Shown: in pieces, positions 1 through 8,368 of the stretch
Position numbering within the stretch: the stretch's first letter is position 1
Layout of the letters: the number at the start of each line of letters is the position of its first letter
DNA from: Akkermansia massiliensis
GTDB lineage: Bacteria; Verrucomicrobiota; Verrucomicrobiia; Verrucomicrobiales; Akkermansiaceae
DNA: 64,000 bases
Direction: 5' to 3'
Assembly (NCBI RefSeq): GCF_023516715.1
Contig: NZ_JAMGSI010000001.1
Coordinates: 1,054,001 to 1,118,000, forward strand
The notes under the pieces: generated by a model
Database searches by the model: none
Told to the model about the DNA's origin: nothing
Seen by the model: only the letters and a program-made list of their open reading frames with translations
Translations under genes and position numbers: made by a program

Positions 1-1797
1 GAAGGAGGCTCCTCCGGAGGCGTAAATGGCTCCGCCGGAAGCGCCGGAATCCGCGCTCACGCTGTTGTTGCTGAACGTAAGGGCTCCGGTGTTGCTGAAG
101 GCGACCGTATCATTGGCGGCAATGGCCCCCGCGCCGTAAAGGGCCTCTGTATTGGACATGTCGGCGGCATTATTGGAGAAGGTCAGGCTGCCGATGTCCT
201 GGAAGGTGACGTTTTCCGAGAGAATGACGGCCCACTTGGCTCCGTAGTTGTCAATGTTGATTCCGTGGCCGCCCGTGAAGGTGATGCTCTGGAGGGTGTT
301 GTTATACCCGCGGCCGCCTGTCCAGCAGTTGACGTTTGCTCCCAGGGCTCCCAGATTCTGGTCCGCCGTGAGCGTAAAAACGGTATCCGTATCCGTCAGC
401 ACGCTTCCCGCCCAGGCCTTGGAGCCCAGTTCCAGGGCGGCGCGGGTCATGATGTTGAGCGTGCCCTTGTTGTTTTCCGTGTTCAGGAGGATGCCGCCTT
501 CATGCCAGTTGACCATGCTGGCATAGGAGCTGCCGCCCATGTCCAGAGTGGCTCCGTCCTGGACGTCAATGACATTGGCAAGAGTGTGGCCGTTCATGGA
601 GAACAGGGCTCCGGAAGCGATGCTTACATTGCCCAGATTGCTGCCGGCGCCGAAGGCGTTGTCCACCTCCAGCGTCAGCTTGCCCGCATCCACGCGGACC
701 GTGCGGCCGGAGGAAATCGTATTGGCCCTCTGGATGACCAGCTCTCCGGCGCCGGATTTAATGAGGCTCAGGCCGGAGAAGTTGGCGGTGGTGGGGTCTC
801 CGTATTCGCCGGACGTGTTTTTATTGGCAAAGACCTGGTTGAAGTAGAGTACGGAATTTTCTCCGATGGCGAGCGCCAGCGCACTGCCGGCTCCGGTTTC
901 GCAGACAATGGCATCCTGGTTCTGCGCATTGGAGGAAGTCCATGTAAGGGTCTGGTTGGCTCCCAGTTCAATGGTGGCCGTCGTGCCCCAGCCGGCGATG
1001 TAAATGCCGCGGCTGGCCGTGCCTCCGGATTCATAGCCCTGGGAAATGACGATGCGGCTGGAGGTTCCGGAAGCGAATTTAAGGGCGTAAAAATTGTTGT
1101 GCAGCTTGCCCAGGGAGGCGGAGTCATACCCGAACTGGTTCAGTTTGAGCGTTCCTCCGTTCAGCGTAATGGTGGGGGACTGGAAATTGGCTGTATAAAC
1201 GCCGTTATGAAACAAGCGGCCATTGCTGGCATCCAGCACGGCTCCGGAGGCAATGTTGATTTTTCCGTTAATCCGGTTGTTGTCACTGGCGGTGATGTTT
1301 CTTTCCCCGGTGAAAACCAGGGTGCCCGCGTTGATGTTCCAGACGCCGCTGGCCGTATGCGCTCCATCCAGGGTAACCGTTCCGGCGCCTGTCTTGGCGA
1401 GCGTGGCGGAGCCGGTGAGGCTGGTATCCCGGACTTCATAGGAGTCTTCCGCATTGGGGGCGTCCAGAATCAGCCCGGTATTGGAAAGAGTGGCGGAACC
1501 TCCGTTGTTCCCGGCAGCCGCGCCCGTCAGGGTAAGGGAACCTCCGTTCAGCGTGATGGCCGCACCGTTGTAAAGCATTCCGGACGCAGAGATTCCGCTT
1601 CCTACTGTGATGGAGGAATCCGTCTGGAATTGGGCCGTATTTCCATTGCTCCAGTCGGCGGAGGAATCATCCAGCCGCCACGCTCCGGAATCCGTCCAGG
1701 AGCCGTTTCCTCCATTCCAGAGGTAGTCCGCCGCATGGGCCGGGATGCAGGAGAGACAGCCGGCGAACACGCCGAAGAACAGTGCGGTAATTTTCAT
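1..1797 (-). CDS. Autotransporter-repeat surface protein, 3' end beyond the window
   Basis: The reverse strand is open from an ATG at 1797 to the window edge (599 codons, no stop). Residues 1-22 form a signal peptide ending AHA, followed by the WNGG...W...W segment that commonly opens passenger domains. The rest is Gly/Ser/Thr/Asn-rich with repeated 'KTGAGTVTLDG', 'KSGAGELVIQRA' and 'LTFSNN' units, the pattern of the autotransporter-associated beta-strand (right-handed beta-helix) repeat. It is probably a secreted or surface-displayed adhesin-type protein; the substrate is unknown and a C-terminal beta-barrel or sorting signal cannot be seen. It lies 84 bp downstream of the PEP-CTERM gene on the same strand, separated by a strong hairpin, so it may depend partly on read-through. 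An equally long reading on the opposite strand is a compositional shadow. Confidence 0.85.
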   Translation of the reverse strand, partial: MKITALFFGVFAGCLSCIPAHAADYLWNGGNGSWTDSGAWRLDDSSADWSNGNTAQFQTDSSITVGSGISASGMLYNGAAITLNGGSLTLTGAAAGNNGGSATLSNTGLILDAPNAEDSYEVRDTSLTGSATLAKTGAGTVTLDGAHTASGVWNINAGTLVFTGERNITASDNNRINGKINIASGAVLDASNGRLFHNGVYTANFQSPTITLNGGTLKLNQFGYDSASLGKLHNNFYALKFASGTSSRIVISQGYESGGTASRGIYIAGWGTTATIELGANQTLTWTSSNAQNQDAIVCETGAGSALALAIGENSVLYFNQVFANKNTSGEYGDPTTANFSGLSLIKSGAGELVIQRANTISSGRTVRVDAGKLTLEVDNAFGAGSNLGNVSIASGALFSMNGHTLANVIDVQDGATLDMGGSSYASMVNWHEGGILLNTENNKGTLNIMTRAALELGSKAWAGSVLTDTDTVFTLTADQNLGALGANVNCWTGGRGYNNTLQSITFTGGHGINIDNYGAKWAVILSENVTFQDIGSLTFSNNAADMSNTEALYGAGAIAANDTVAFSNTGALTFSNNSVSADSGASGGAIYASGGASF

Positions 1798-1832
1798 GTA
1801 GGTTCTAACAGATAGAGTGATAGTGAATAAAA

Positions 1833-1864
1833 AAGGGAAAACAAGAACGAACTTGTTTTCCCTT
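1833..1864 (-). terminator. Rho-independent terminator between PEP-CTERM gene and autotransporter gene
   Basis: A perfect 13-bp stem (1833-1845 with 1852-1864) has a 6-nt loop and A/T runs on both sides, so it could act in both directions. On the minus strand it follows the stop of the PEP-CTERM gene and lies just before the start of the autotransporter gene. Confidence 0.85.
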
Positions 1865-1881
1865 AAAAAAAATCAGGGGAC

Positions 1882-2673
1882 TTAACCCCGGCGGCGGCGC
1901 ATGCACGATAGGGAAACCAGCCCCAGCAGGCTCAGTGTGGCCGTGGCGGGTTCCGGAACGGGAAGGGCGGGGTTGGCCGCCAGCGCGGCTATTTCCCCGT
2001 CATTCAGGACACCGGCATATAATTGGAGGTCATCCATGGTCGTATTGGCGGTGGACGCCAGCTTGAGTGACTGCACGTCTCCGGTGAAATTGACTCCGGA
2101 GGCCGTGATTTTCTTCTGCCCGTCCAGATAAATGTTCAATTCCCCGTTCTGGAAGGTGATGATGATGTTGGAAAAGGAATCCCTGGAAATCGTCAGGTTG
2201 GCCCAGTTGCCCACGTTTCCGCCGCAATAGGCCGCCCATGCCCCGGCGGTGGAGGCGTCGCCGGAATCCTTCTGGAGGTACATGTTCTGGCTGTTGCCGG
2301 ATGTGAAGGTCAGAATGCTTTTCCATATAGCCGAGGACGATGTATTGCCGGGGGAGTAGTCCTTGACGGCAATGGAAAGGCTGAAACCTTCCGTAGCATT
2401 CAGCCCCAGTCCCGTACTGGAGGAGCCCAGCGTCAATTGTCCGCCGTTCGTGCGGCTGTCATAGCCCCGGCCTTCATAGCCATCGGTATAATTCATCCAG
2501 CCTGATCCGCTGAACGTGGCGCTGCCCGCATTTGGGCCGGCCAAGTTATTATCATTTAAAGATGACAGGTTTCCGTCAAGCTTGTTGAAATCATAAAAAT
2601 ATTTCAATGTGGCGGCCTGGGCTCCCAACCCTGAGCAAAGCAGGAACATCGTAAGATACAGAGAGGATTTCAT
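1882..2673 (-). CDS. PEP-CTERM sorting-domain protein with LamG-like fold
   Basis: This 263-residue exported protein has a signal peptide at residues 1-20 ending AQA. The body looks like a concanavalin A/LamG-like jelly roll: 'GFSLSIAV' opens it and 'MDDLQLYAGVLNDGEIAAL' is the usual closing strand of such domains. The last 26 residues are VPEPATATLSLLGLVSL plus an RRRR cluster, a classic PEP-CTERM tail recognised by exosortase systems in the inner membrane. No exosortase is encoded in this window. The gene is preceded by an AT-rich leader bounded by a perfect 19-bp inverted repeat, and followed by a strong terminator. The LamG assignment is by pattern; the sorting tail is clear. Confidence 0.88.
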   Translation of the reverse strand: MKSSLYLTMFLLCSGLGAQAATLKYFYDFNKLDGNLSSLNDNNLAGPNAGSATFSGSGWMNYTDGYEGRGYDSRTNGGQLTLGSSSTGLGLNATEGFSLSIAVKDYSPGNTSSSAIWKSILTFTSGNSQNMYLQKDSGDASTAGAWAAYCGGNVGNWANLTISRDSFSNIIITFQNGELNIYLDGQKKITASGVNFTGDVQSLKLASTANTTMDDLQLYAGVLNDGEIAALAANPALPVPEPATATLSLLGLVSLSCMRRRRG

Positions 2674-2709
2674 GAAATTATTAAAAAAATTACTGAATGG
2701 AGCCAGTAT

Positions 2710-2872
2710 CGGATTTACAATCCGGAAGACCGCTTCAAATTCAATAACTTCTTATAAATAAATAAGGTTTCCGTATTAGGCGTTGTTTATTATTCCTACT
2801 TTATATGTGGGAATATTTGCCGTTACTTTTTTGAACTCAAAAAAAAAAGTTGACTTCCGGATTGTAAATCCG
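2710..2872. repeat. 19-bp perfect inverted repeat flanking the leader of a PEP-CTERM gene
   Basis: CGGATTTACAATCCGGAAG at 2710-2728 is repeated exactly in inverse orientation at 2854-2872. Each copy is itself a short palindrome, CGGATT-N3-AATCCG. The 125 bp between them is AT-rich and holds plausible promoter elements for the downstream minus-strand gene (a TTGAGT, 17 nt, AATATT arrangement reading toward it). A related pair flanks the leader of the second PEP-CTERM gene near 29 kb. This may be an invertible promoter segment, a pair of regulator-binding sites, or a miniature REP-type element. The rest of the 388-bp gap (2674-3061) shows no gene. Confidence 0.75.
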
Positions 2873-3061
2873 CGGCGGAATTATTCTGTTATGCATGATT
2901 AACTTATGAAAAATAAAGCAATCATGGTTGAATCAGGTATAGATCAAAATACCGCGAAATCTCCCGTCTTTTAATAGAAATGCGTGAATGCCTATTGCCC
3001 CTGGAGGGCGGAGATTCATCTGGAAAGAAATGGCCGTTCCAGGCAGCGGAACGGGTTTCCT

Positions 3062-4612
3062 TCAATTCTTTCCATGCAGGGAAGGAACGGGAGCCTTCGC
3101 CGGGAGGGTGTATAGTTTTTCAATATCGTCCAGATACCGGGAAATGGGGGTATTGGCAGGCTGTTCCTGTTCACGGAGCAGTTTGACGGCTGCCGCGTAG
3201 GAGGCGAATGTCTTGCCGGTTCCGGACCGCGTATTGATTTCATACCAGTCCATGTAGTCCCGGACGCGCCGGGCGGTTTTCATGGATAGCTCCCTGATTT
3301 CCCGAAGCTGCCTGATTTTCGGGGCGGCTTCCCGGCCGTTGATTTTTCCGGTCTGCATCAGGGCCACAAGCTTGGCGTATTCCACAATGACGGGCCGGTA
3401 GGCGGGGAAGGAGCGCCGGCTGAGGTTGAGCAGGCTGCCGGATATGTTGGAAAGCTGCCTGTTCAGGTCCGTCAGGGAATTGGCCTGGTCCAGATTGTCC
3501 AGGGGGAAGGTGACGGTCGTCCGGGTGTCCGGATCGTATTTGACCAGGGTGAGGGCTTCCTGCAGGTGACGTTCCGTTTCCGTGATCGTGAGGGTTTCCG
3601 TCAGGGGAGGAGTCGCCATGCGGGAAAGCTGGAGCGTCCACCATTTATGAAGGGAGGAGGGGGTCAGGTTGAGCTGCGGAAAATGGCGCTTGATGAGATT
3701 CCTGGGATCGTCATTGCCCAGAATGGCCTGGTCCAGAAGCTGTTTCATCCCTTCCGGACCGTTTTCCTGGTTCAGCAGGCTGAGCACCAGCGCGCCGCAG
3801 GAGGTTTGATAGGCGGCGTAGGAGGTGGCGTCCAGTTCCTTTTCCGGTTCCGGGCAGTTCAGGATTTCTTCCGGGGTCATGATGCCGGATTGCTGGAACA
3901 GGGTGGAGTACATGGCCCGGTCCGCTTCATTGGTGTGCCACAGGACGGCCTGCTCCAGCCCGGCAATCAGCCAGGGGGGCAGCGTTACTTCGTCCGGCAG
4001 TCCTTCCGGGTCCACCGTGCGCAGCATCATCTCATAAAGCAGGGTGGAGACGATGGCGTGGCGCAGCCTGTCCTGGTTGATGCCGCGTCCCAGGTGAATG
4101 AAGATGTTGTAGGAGAGGGTATTCCCCACAATCACGGTCTGCATGCGGATGGGGTTGGCCGGAACCGGGCTTCCCGGCTCCCCTACCAGACGGATGATGA
4201 TGTTGTTTTTCCATTCGTCAGGCTGCTTGAGGATTTTCACCAGGGCCGTGCGTATGGAGTCCGCCCGCGTGGCAATGGCCCCGGCCAACAGGGAATCCAT
4301 CCCTGTAACGTGAAATTGCTTGGAAGCGGAAACGCTGGTGAACGGCTGCCGTTTGACGGACTGTCCTTCCGTTCCGGCAGGGGCCGCGGCCGGATGCTGG
4401 GGAGCGGGGGGTACGGCGCTCACGTTGGAGCTGCCCTGCAATACCGGACGGTCAGAAGCGTCATCGATCAGGGCGGTGTCCGGAACGGGAACGGGGGAAG
4501 CGGCCTGCGCTTCCGCGGAAGGGGCGTTCCCTGCCTCCTTCTGTTCCTGCGCCCGAACGCAGGGGGGCAGGAGAAGGGCCAGCAGAAGGGCGCATGTTCC
4601 TCTGAATTTCAT
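3062..4612 (-). CDS. Exported protein resembling a catalytically degenerate gluzincin peptidase
   Basis: This 516-residue protein begins with a signal peptide (residues 1-22, ...PPCVRAQ). The ATG at 4612 is preferred over an upstream one because it gives the signal peptide and leaves 13 bp to the upstream gene. A Pro/Ala-rich linker runs to about residue 95. The section that follows resembles 'peptidase MA-like' proteins: a SKQFHVTG strand, then IVSTLLYEM at 187-195 where a HExxH zinc site would be expected, then PPWLIAGLEQAVL at 212-224, equivalent to the usual PxWLxEGLAEY. Both zinc histidines are absent, so catalysis is unlikely. The helical C-terminus is not recognised. It is the last gene of an operon with a dehydrogenase and a TPR protein. 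The fold assignment is inference. Confidence 0.75.
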   Translation of the reverse strand: MKFRGTCALLLALLLPPCVRAQEQKEAGNAPSAEAQAASPVPVPDTALIDDASDRPVLQGSSNVSAVPPAPQHPAAAPAGTEGQSVKRQPFTSVSASKQFHVTGMDSLLAGAIATRADSIRTALVKILKQPDEWKNNIIIRLVGEPGSPVPANPIRMQTVIVGNTLSYNIFIHLGRGINQDRLRHAIVSTLLYEMMLRTVDPEGLPDEVTLPPWLIAGLEQAVLWHTNEADRAMYSTLFQQSGIMTPEEILNCPEPEKELDATSYAAYQTSCGALVLSLLNQENGPEGMKQLLDQAILGNDDPRNLIKRHFPQLNLTPSSLHKWWTLQLSRMATPPLTETLTITETERHLQEALTLVKYDPDTRTTVTFPLDNLDQANSLTDLNRQLSNISGSLLNLSRRSFPAYRPVIVEYAKLVALMQTGKINGREAAPKIRQLREIRELSMKTARRVRDYMDWYEINTRSGTGKTFASYAAAVKLLREQEQPANTPISRYLDDIEKLYTLPAKAPVPSLHGKN

Positions 4613-4625
4613 CAATGGGAAAAGC

Positions 4626-5459
4626 TTAGTCGAATTGTTCCGCCAGACAGCCGAAGTCTTCTTCCGCGTGCCCTTCACGGCACAGTTTCCCCATGATGGA
4701 GGAGACCAGCGCGGCAGCGGGCGGGTGGATTCCCTTTTCAGCGGCCAGTTCCTGGGCGTAGATGCTGTCTTTCCGCATATTGTCCAGGGAGAAGTGGGTG
4801 GAAAAGTCGCGTTCCGCCATCAGGGGCAGCTTGAAGGACGCCAGGGGGGAGGCGATGACGTTCCGGGAAATGGCCTGCCCCAGCAGTTGAGGGGAAATGC
4901 CGTATGCCTGGGTGATGGCCAGGGCTTCGCTCAGGCTCTGCACCATGGTGGCGGAGACCATGTTGGTGACCAGTTTGACGACGGTTCCGGCCCCTATCCC
5001 CCCCAGGTGCAGGATGTCACGGGAACTGTGTTCCAGTACTGGCCGCACGCGGTCCAGGGTGGAGGAGTCCGTTCCCGCATAATAGACCAGCTCCCCTTTT
5101 TCCGCCGGCAGGCGGGATCCGGTGAACGGACAGTCCACATACGTGCAGCCGATGGCGGAGCACATCAGGGAGAGCTTGCCGACGGTGGCCAGGTCAATCG
5201 TGGAGTGGTTCAGGATGACATGTTCCGGGGTCAGCGCGCCCCTCATCTGTTCAAATACTTCCAGACAGGCATTCCTGTCTTTCAGATAGAGCTGGATGAT
5301 TTTGGAGGCGCGGGCCGCGTCCGCCGGGGAGGGAACGGCTTCCGGAAAGTCTTCCCGGGGCGTCCGGTTCCAGACGGTGACCTTGTCACCCAGTCCGGTC
5401 ATGTGGCGTGCAATCCGTGAGCCGATGAGGCCCAGTCCTAAAATGGAGACTTGATACAT
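4626..5459 (-). CDS. NAD(P)-dependent beta-hydroxyacid dehydrogenase family protein
   Basis: This 277-residue cytoplasmic oxidoreductase belongs to the 6-phosphogluconate/3-hydroxyisobutyrate dehydrogenase superfamily. The N-terminus has the Rossmann motif GLGLIG at residues 8-13. The substrate-binding segment VDCPFTGSRLPAEKG replaces the family's DAPVSGG motif, and GAGTVVKLVTNMV holds the expected catalytic Lys and the Asn one turn after it. Length fits the family (about 280-300). It is the middle gene of an operon, 36 bp after the TPR gene and 13 bp before the peptidase-like gene. The substrate cannot be told from sequence; an imine-reductase-like or succinic-semialdehyde-reductase-like role is possible. 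Confidence 0.85.
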   Translation of the reverse strand: MYQVSILGLGLIGSRIARHMTGLGDKVTVWNRTPREDFPEAVPSPADAARASKIIQLYLKDRNACLEVFEQMRGALTPEHVILNHSTIDLATVGKLSLMCSAIGCTYVDCPFTGSRLPAEKGELVYYAGTDSSTLDRVRPVLEHSSRDILHLGGIGAGTVVKLVTNMVSATMVQSLSEALAITQAYGISPQLLGQAISRNVIASPLASFKLPLMAERDFSTHFSLDNMRKDSIYAQELAAEKGIHPPAAALVSSIMGKLCREGHAEEDFGCLAEQFD

Positions 5460-5495
5460 GGCGTTTTTCAGGAGAAAAAGGAAGGGGCGGATCCG

Positions 5496-8252
5496 TCAGG
5501 AACCGATGCGGAAGCGGCTTCTCCTGCGGGGTGCTTCCTGTTTTTCCGGCTTGGGCGGTTCCGCTGCGGCGGTGGCGGTTTCCGCAGGAGGCTGTGCGGC
5601 AGGCGCCGCGGAGGCCGTTTCCCTCATCTGGTCCGCCAGGGAGACGGGCCCGGCTTCCGGACGGTGGCTGACCACGACCTGCTTGGGCCCGGCAGAGGGC
5701 CTTTCCAGGGCATTGGGGTCCTCCGCCACATGGGCGGGCACCTCATAGGCATCGTGGGGAATGGCGGATGGATCGCTTACTGCTGCGGCCAGGCGCATTT
5801 CATCCTCGTTCGCGGCAGGCGAGGGAGCTTTGTCCGGAGCCTGTTTTTTGCGGGGAAGGGTGGTGGTCCCGGTGATGGCGAGTTCCAGGTCGGAATCCGG
5901 CAGGCCGCCGCTGCGGATGGCGGCGTCATAACTCTTGCGTGCCTGCGCCGTACGGCCCAGCCGGGAATAGGTCCAGGCCAGGTTGAAGTGGGCGTCCGGT
6001 GATTCCGGCTGGATTTTCAAGGCGTTTTCAAAGTGGCCCACCGCTTTTTCATAGTTGCCTGCGCTGGTTTCCAGGTTGCCCAGGTAAAGCAGGGCCGGAG
6101 CGTTGGCCGGGTCCAGCCGGACCGTTTCCGTCAGGGAGGCGATGGCGTGCTGGTCCTGCCCGGCGCGGTACTGGGCCACGCCCATCATGAACCATGCGGG
6201 GGAGGAGGCTGCATCCAGTTCCGTGGCCTTTTTCAGGTATTCGATGGCTTCCTCCGCCTTGTTGCGCTGGAGCAGGATGGTGCCCAGGTTGACCAGGGCC
6301 GGAACGTGGGCCGGCTGGAAGTCCAGCAGGGTGCGGTACAATTGTTCCGCAGCGGCGTAGCGTTTTTTGGCGAAGGCCTCCGCGGCTCCCTGTCCCAGGG
6401 CTTCCGCTTCCAGCTTCCGGCGCACCGTGGCTTCCATACTCCTGTTCAGAGCTTTTTCCTGCTCCGGCGTAATGGCTCCGGCGGAAATGGCGGCCAGGCG
6501 CGCCTGTTCGGCGGAACGGGCTTTCAGTTCATCCATCTGCCGGGTTAGCTCCTCCACTTGAAGGTTTTTCTGTTCCAGGGCCTTCTGGGTCCGGGCCAGG
6601 GCTTCCGCATGGCTCTTGTCATTCCTGGCGGATTTGGCCGCTTTTGTCTTCGTCTGGCTGCGCGCCAGTTCCAGTTCCCTGGCAAGCTGGGCGGCCTTGT
6701 CGCGTTCCGCGGAAAGGGCCTGGGCCAGCTTGTTGATCTTTTCCTTCTGCTGGTCCGTCAGGGGGATGTTTATCTTGTTGTCTCTGGCGATGACGTTGAC
6801 AATCTGCTTTTCCGCCGGGGTGAGCTTGATGGCTTCTTCATTGTCCATCAGGGAGGCGATTTCCGAAGTGTCCGCGTTTTCCTGGAGCAGGCGCTTGTAA
6901 GTGCTGATGAGCAGGGAACGGCTCTGGTCCTGCACGGAAAGGATGCGGAGCTGCTTGGCGATTGTGGAGCGCAGCAACTGGTTTTCCTCCAGCAGGAGAG
7001 GGCTTTTTTCCGGATTGGCTTCCAGCTTGGACAGCTCCACATCCGCATTGATGAGCTTGGTATTCAGCTCCGTAATGCGCTTGCGGTAGCCGATGTTTTC
7101 ATCCCGGATGGCAATCAGTTTCTGCTTCAGGTCCGCGGATTCCTCCCGCGCCTCTTCCAGGGCTTTCAGGTTGGCCTTCCGCTGTTCTTCGGAGTCGGAC
7201 TTGGCCGTTTCCAGGGCGGCGATTTTATCCTGAGCGTCCTTGAGCTGGGCCGCCAGCGTCAGGTTGCGGTCCAGCAGGTTTTTGGTTTTGTCCGGGCTGT
7301 TGAGTTCCACCAGGGCGGCCAACTGGTCGCGGTCTTTCTGGAGGGCGTTTTTCTCATCCGTGACCTTGGCCAGCTTGTCCTGGTGCTCCTTGAGCTGAAT
7401 TTGGAGATCGGCAATCTGCGCCAGATACTGGACTTTTTCCTGTTCCAGCGTGGTGACTTTCTGTTCCAGCTCCTCCACCCGCTTGGTGAGGGTCTGGAGG
7501 AGCTTGTTGCTGGTCTTTCTCTCATCCTCCATCTGCTTCTTGACCTTGAGCAGTTCGTCCCGGTAAACGGATTCTCCGGCGGACGCTATGGCCAGTTTTG
7601 CCAGAATGTCCTCCTGTTCCTTGCGGGTGCGCTTGAGCGCCTGGATCAGGGCCTTGTTTTCAATGGTGGTTTTGTCCAGCAGCCTGCGGATGCGCTCGTA
7701 ATTGCTTTCCACCACTTCCGGGGCCGCTCCGGGGGAAACGGACGGGGACGGGATGGTGTTGACGAGGGATTCTCCGGGGCGGGAAGGAAACTCCACTCCC
7801 TTGTAGCCCGGAGGAAGGACGATGTTGGGCTTGGGCCTGGGTCGCTTGGGCACGGCGGCCGGACGTTCCAATTCCAGGCCGGGGTCTGATGAAACGGCGG
7901 CGGCCTGCTGCTGCGCCAGCTTCTGCCACTGGTCCAGCTTCTCCCTGTTGAGCTGGCGGCGTGTTTGAAGAAGGTTGGGCCGCCATTGCGGATAGGCCTT
8001 CACCAGGCGTCCCAACTTTTCTTCCGCCTGTTGCGTCAGGCGGATGGCTCCTATGTAGTCGCGTTTTTCCACCAGTTCGGCAGACCTGGTTACCAGCTTT
8101 AACGCTTCCAGGTACATGTCCGTGGGGTCCTGCCTTGTCCCGGCGGAAACGGGCATGGGACCCGGCACATAGGTGCCCTGGGCCAGAAGGGGCAGGGCGC
8201 CGCAGGTCAGGGATAAGGCAACGGCAATGCCAAGAGGTAGAGGAGTCATCAT
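5496..8252 (-). CDS. Exported coiled-coil/TPR protein ending in RFRIGS
   Basis: This 918-residue protein has a signal peptide at about residues 1-25 (...PLLAQ). A helical module follows (about 45-120: YLEALKLV...DYIGAI...YPQWRPN), then a Pro-rich linker. A very long Lys/Glu/Gln-rich coiled coil occupies roughly residues 185-620. At least four TPR-like units follow (LYRTLLDFQPAHVPALVNLG, AIEYLKKATELDAASSPAWF, AIASLTETVRLDPANAPALL, AVGHFENALKIQPESPDAHF). An Ala/Pro-rich tail ends in a basic cluster and RFRIGS-stop. It probably acts as a periplasmic scaffold. It heads an operon with the dehydrogenase and the peptidase-like gene. The N-terminal module and the last six residues recur in the 196-aa protein at 43.3 kb, whose middle lacks the coiled coil and TPRs. 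Confidence 0.85.
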   Translation of the reverse strand: MMTPLPLGIAVALSLTCGALPLLAQGTYVPGPMPVSAGTRQDPTDMYLEALKLVTRSAELVEKRDYIGAIRLTQQAEEKLGRLVKAYPQWRPNLLQTRRQLNREKLDQWQKLAQQQAAAVSSDPGLELERPAAVPKRPRPKPNIVLPPGYKGVEFPSRPGESLVNTIPSPSVSPGAAPEVVESNYERIRRLLDKTTIENKALIQALKRTRKEQEDILAKLAIASAGESVYRDELLKVKKQMEDERKTSNKLLQTLTKRVEELEQKVTTLEQEKVQYLAQIADLQIQLKEHQDKLAKVTDEKNALQKDRDQLAALVELNSPDKTKNLLDRNLTLAAQLKDAQDKIAALETAKSDSEEQRKANLKALEEAREESADLKQKLIAIRDENIGYRKRITELNTKLINADVELSKLEANPEKSPLLLEENQLLRSTIAKQLRILSVQDQSRSLLISTYKRLLQENADTSEIASLMDNEEAIKLTPAEKQIVNVIARDNKINIPLTDQQKEKINKLAQALSAERDKAAQLARELELARSQTKTKAAKSARNDKSHAEALARTQKALEQKNLQVEELTRQMDELKARSAEQARLAAISAGAITPEQEKALNRSMEATVRRKLEAEALGQGAAEAFAKKRYAAAEQLYRTLLDFQPAHVPALVNLGTILLQRNKAEEAIEYLKKATELDAASSPAWFMMGVAQYRAGQDQHAIASLTETVRLDPANAPALLYLGNLETSAGNYEKAVGHFENALKIQPESPDAHFNLAWTYSRLGRTAQARKSYDAAIRSGGLPDSDLELAITGTTTLPRKKQAPDKAPSPAANEDEMRLAAAVSDPSAIPHDAYEVPAHVAEDPNALERPSAGPKQVVVSHRPEAGPVSLADQMRETASAAPAAQPPAETATAAAEPPKPEKQEAPRRRSRFRIGS

Positions 8253-8368
8253 GGGGAGAAGCTTTGTTTACATACTGTAAACCATCTTGAATCGCAAGGA
8301 TAAACCGTGTCTTGTGCTTGTGTTCGCGGGGCCCGGTGCTAGACTCTCCTCAATCCTTGATTTTTCTG

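Noticed and set aside
265-1815. Plus-strand reading of 516 codons opposite the autotransporter gene
   Set aside because: It is antisense to a clear signal-peptide plus repeat protein and has shadow-like composition.
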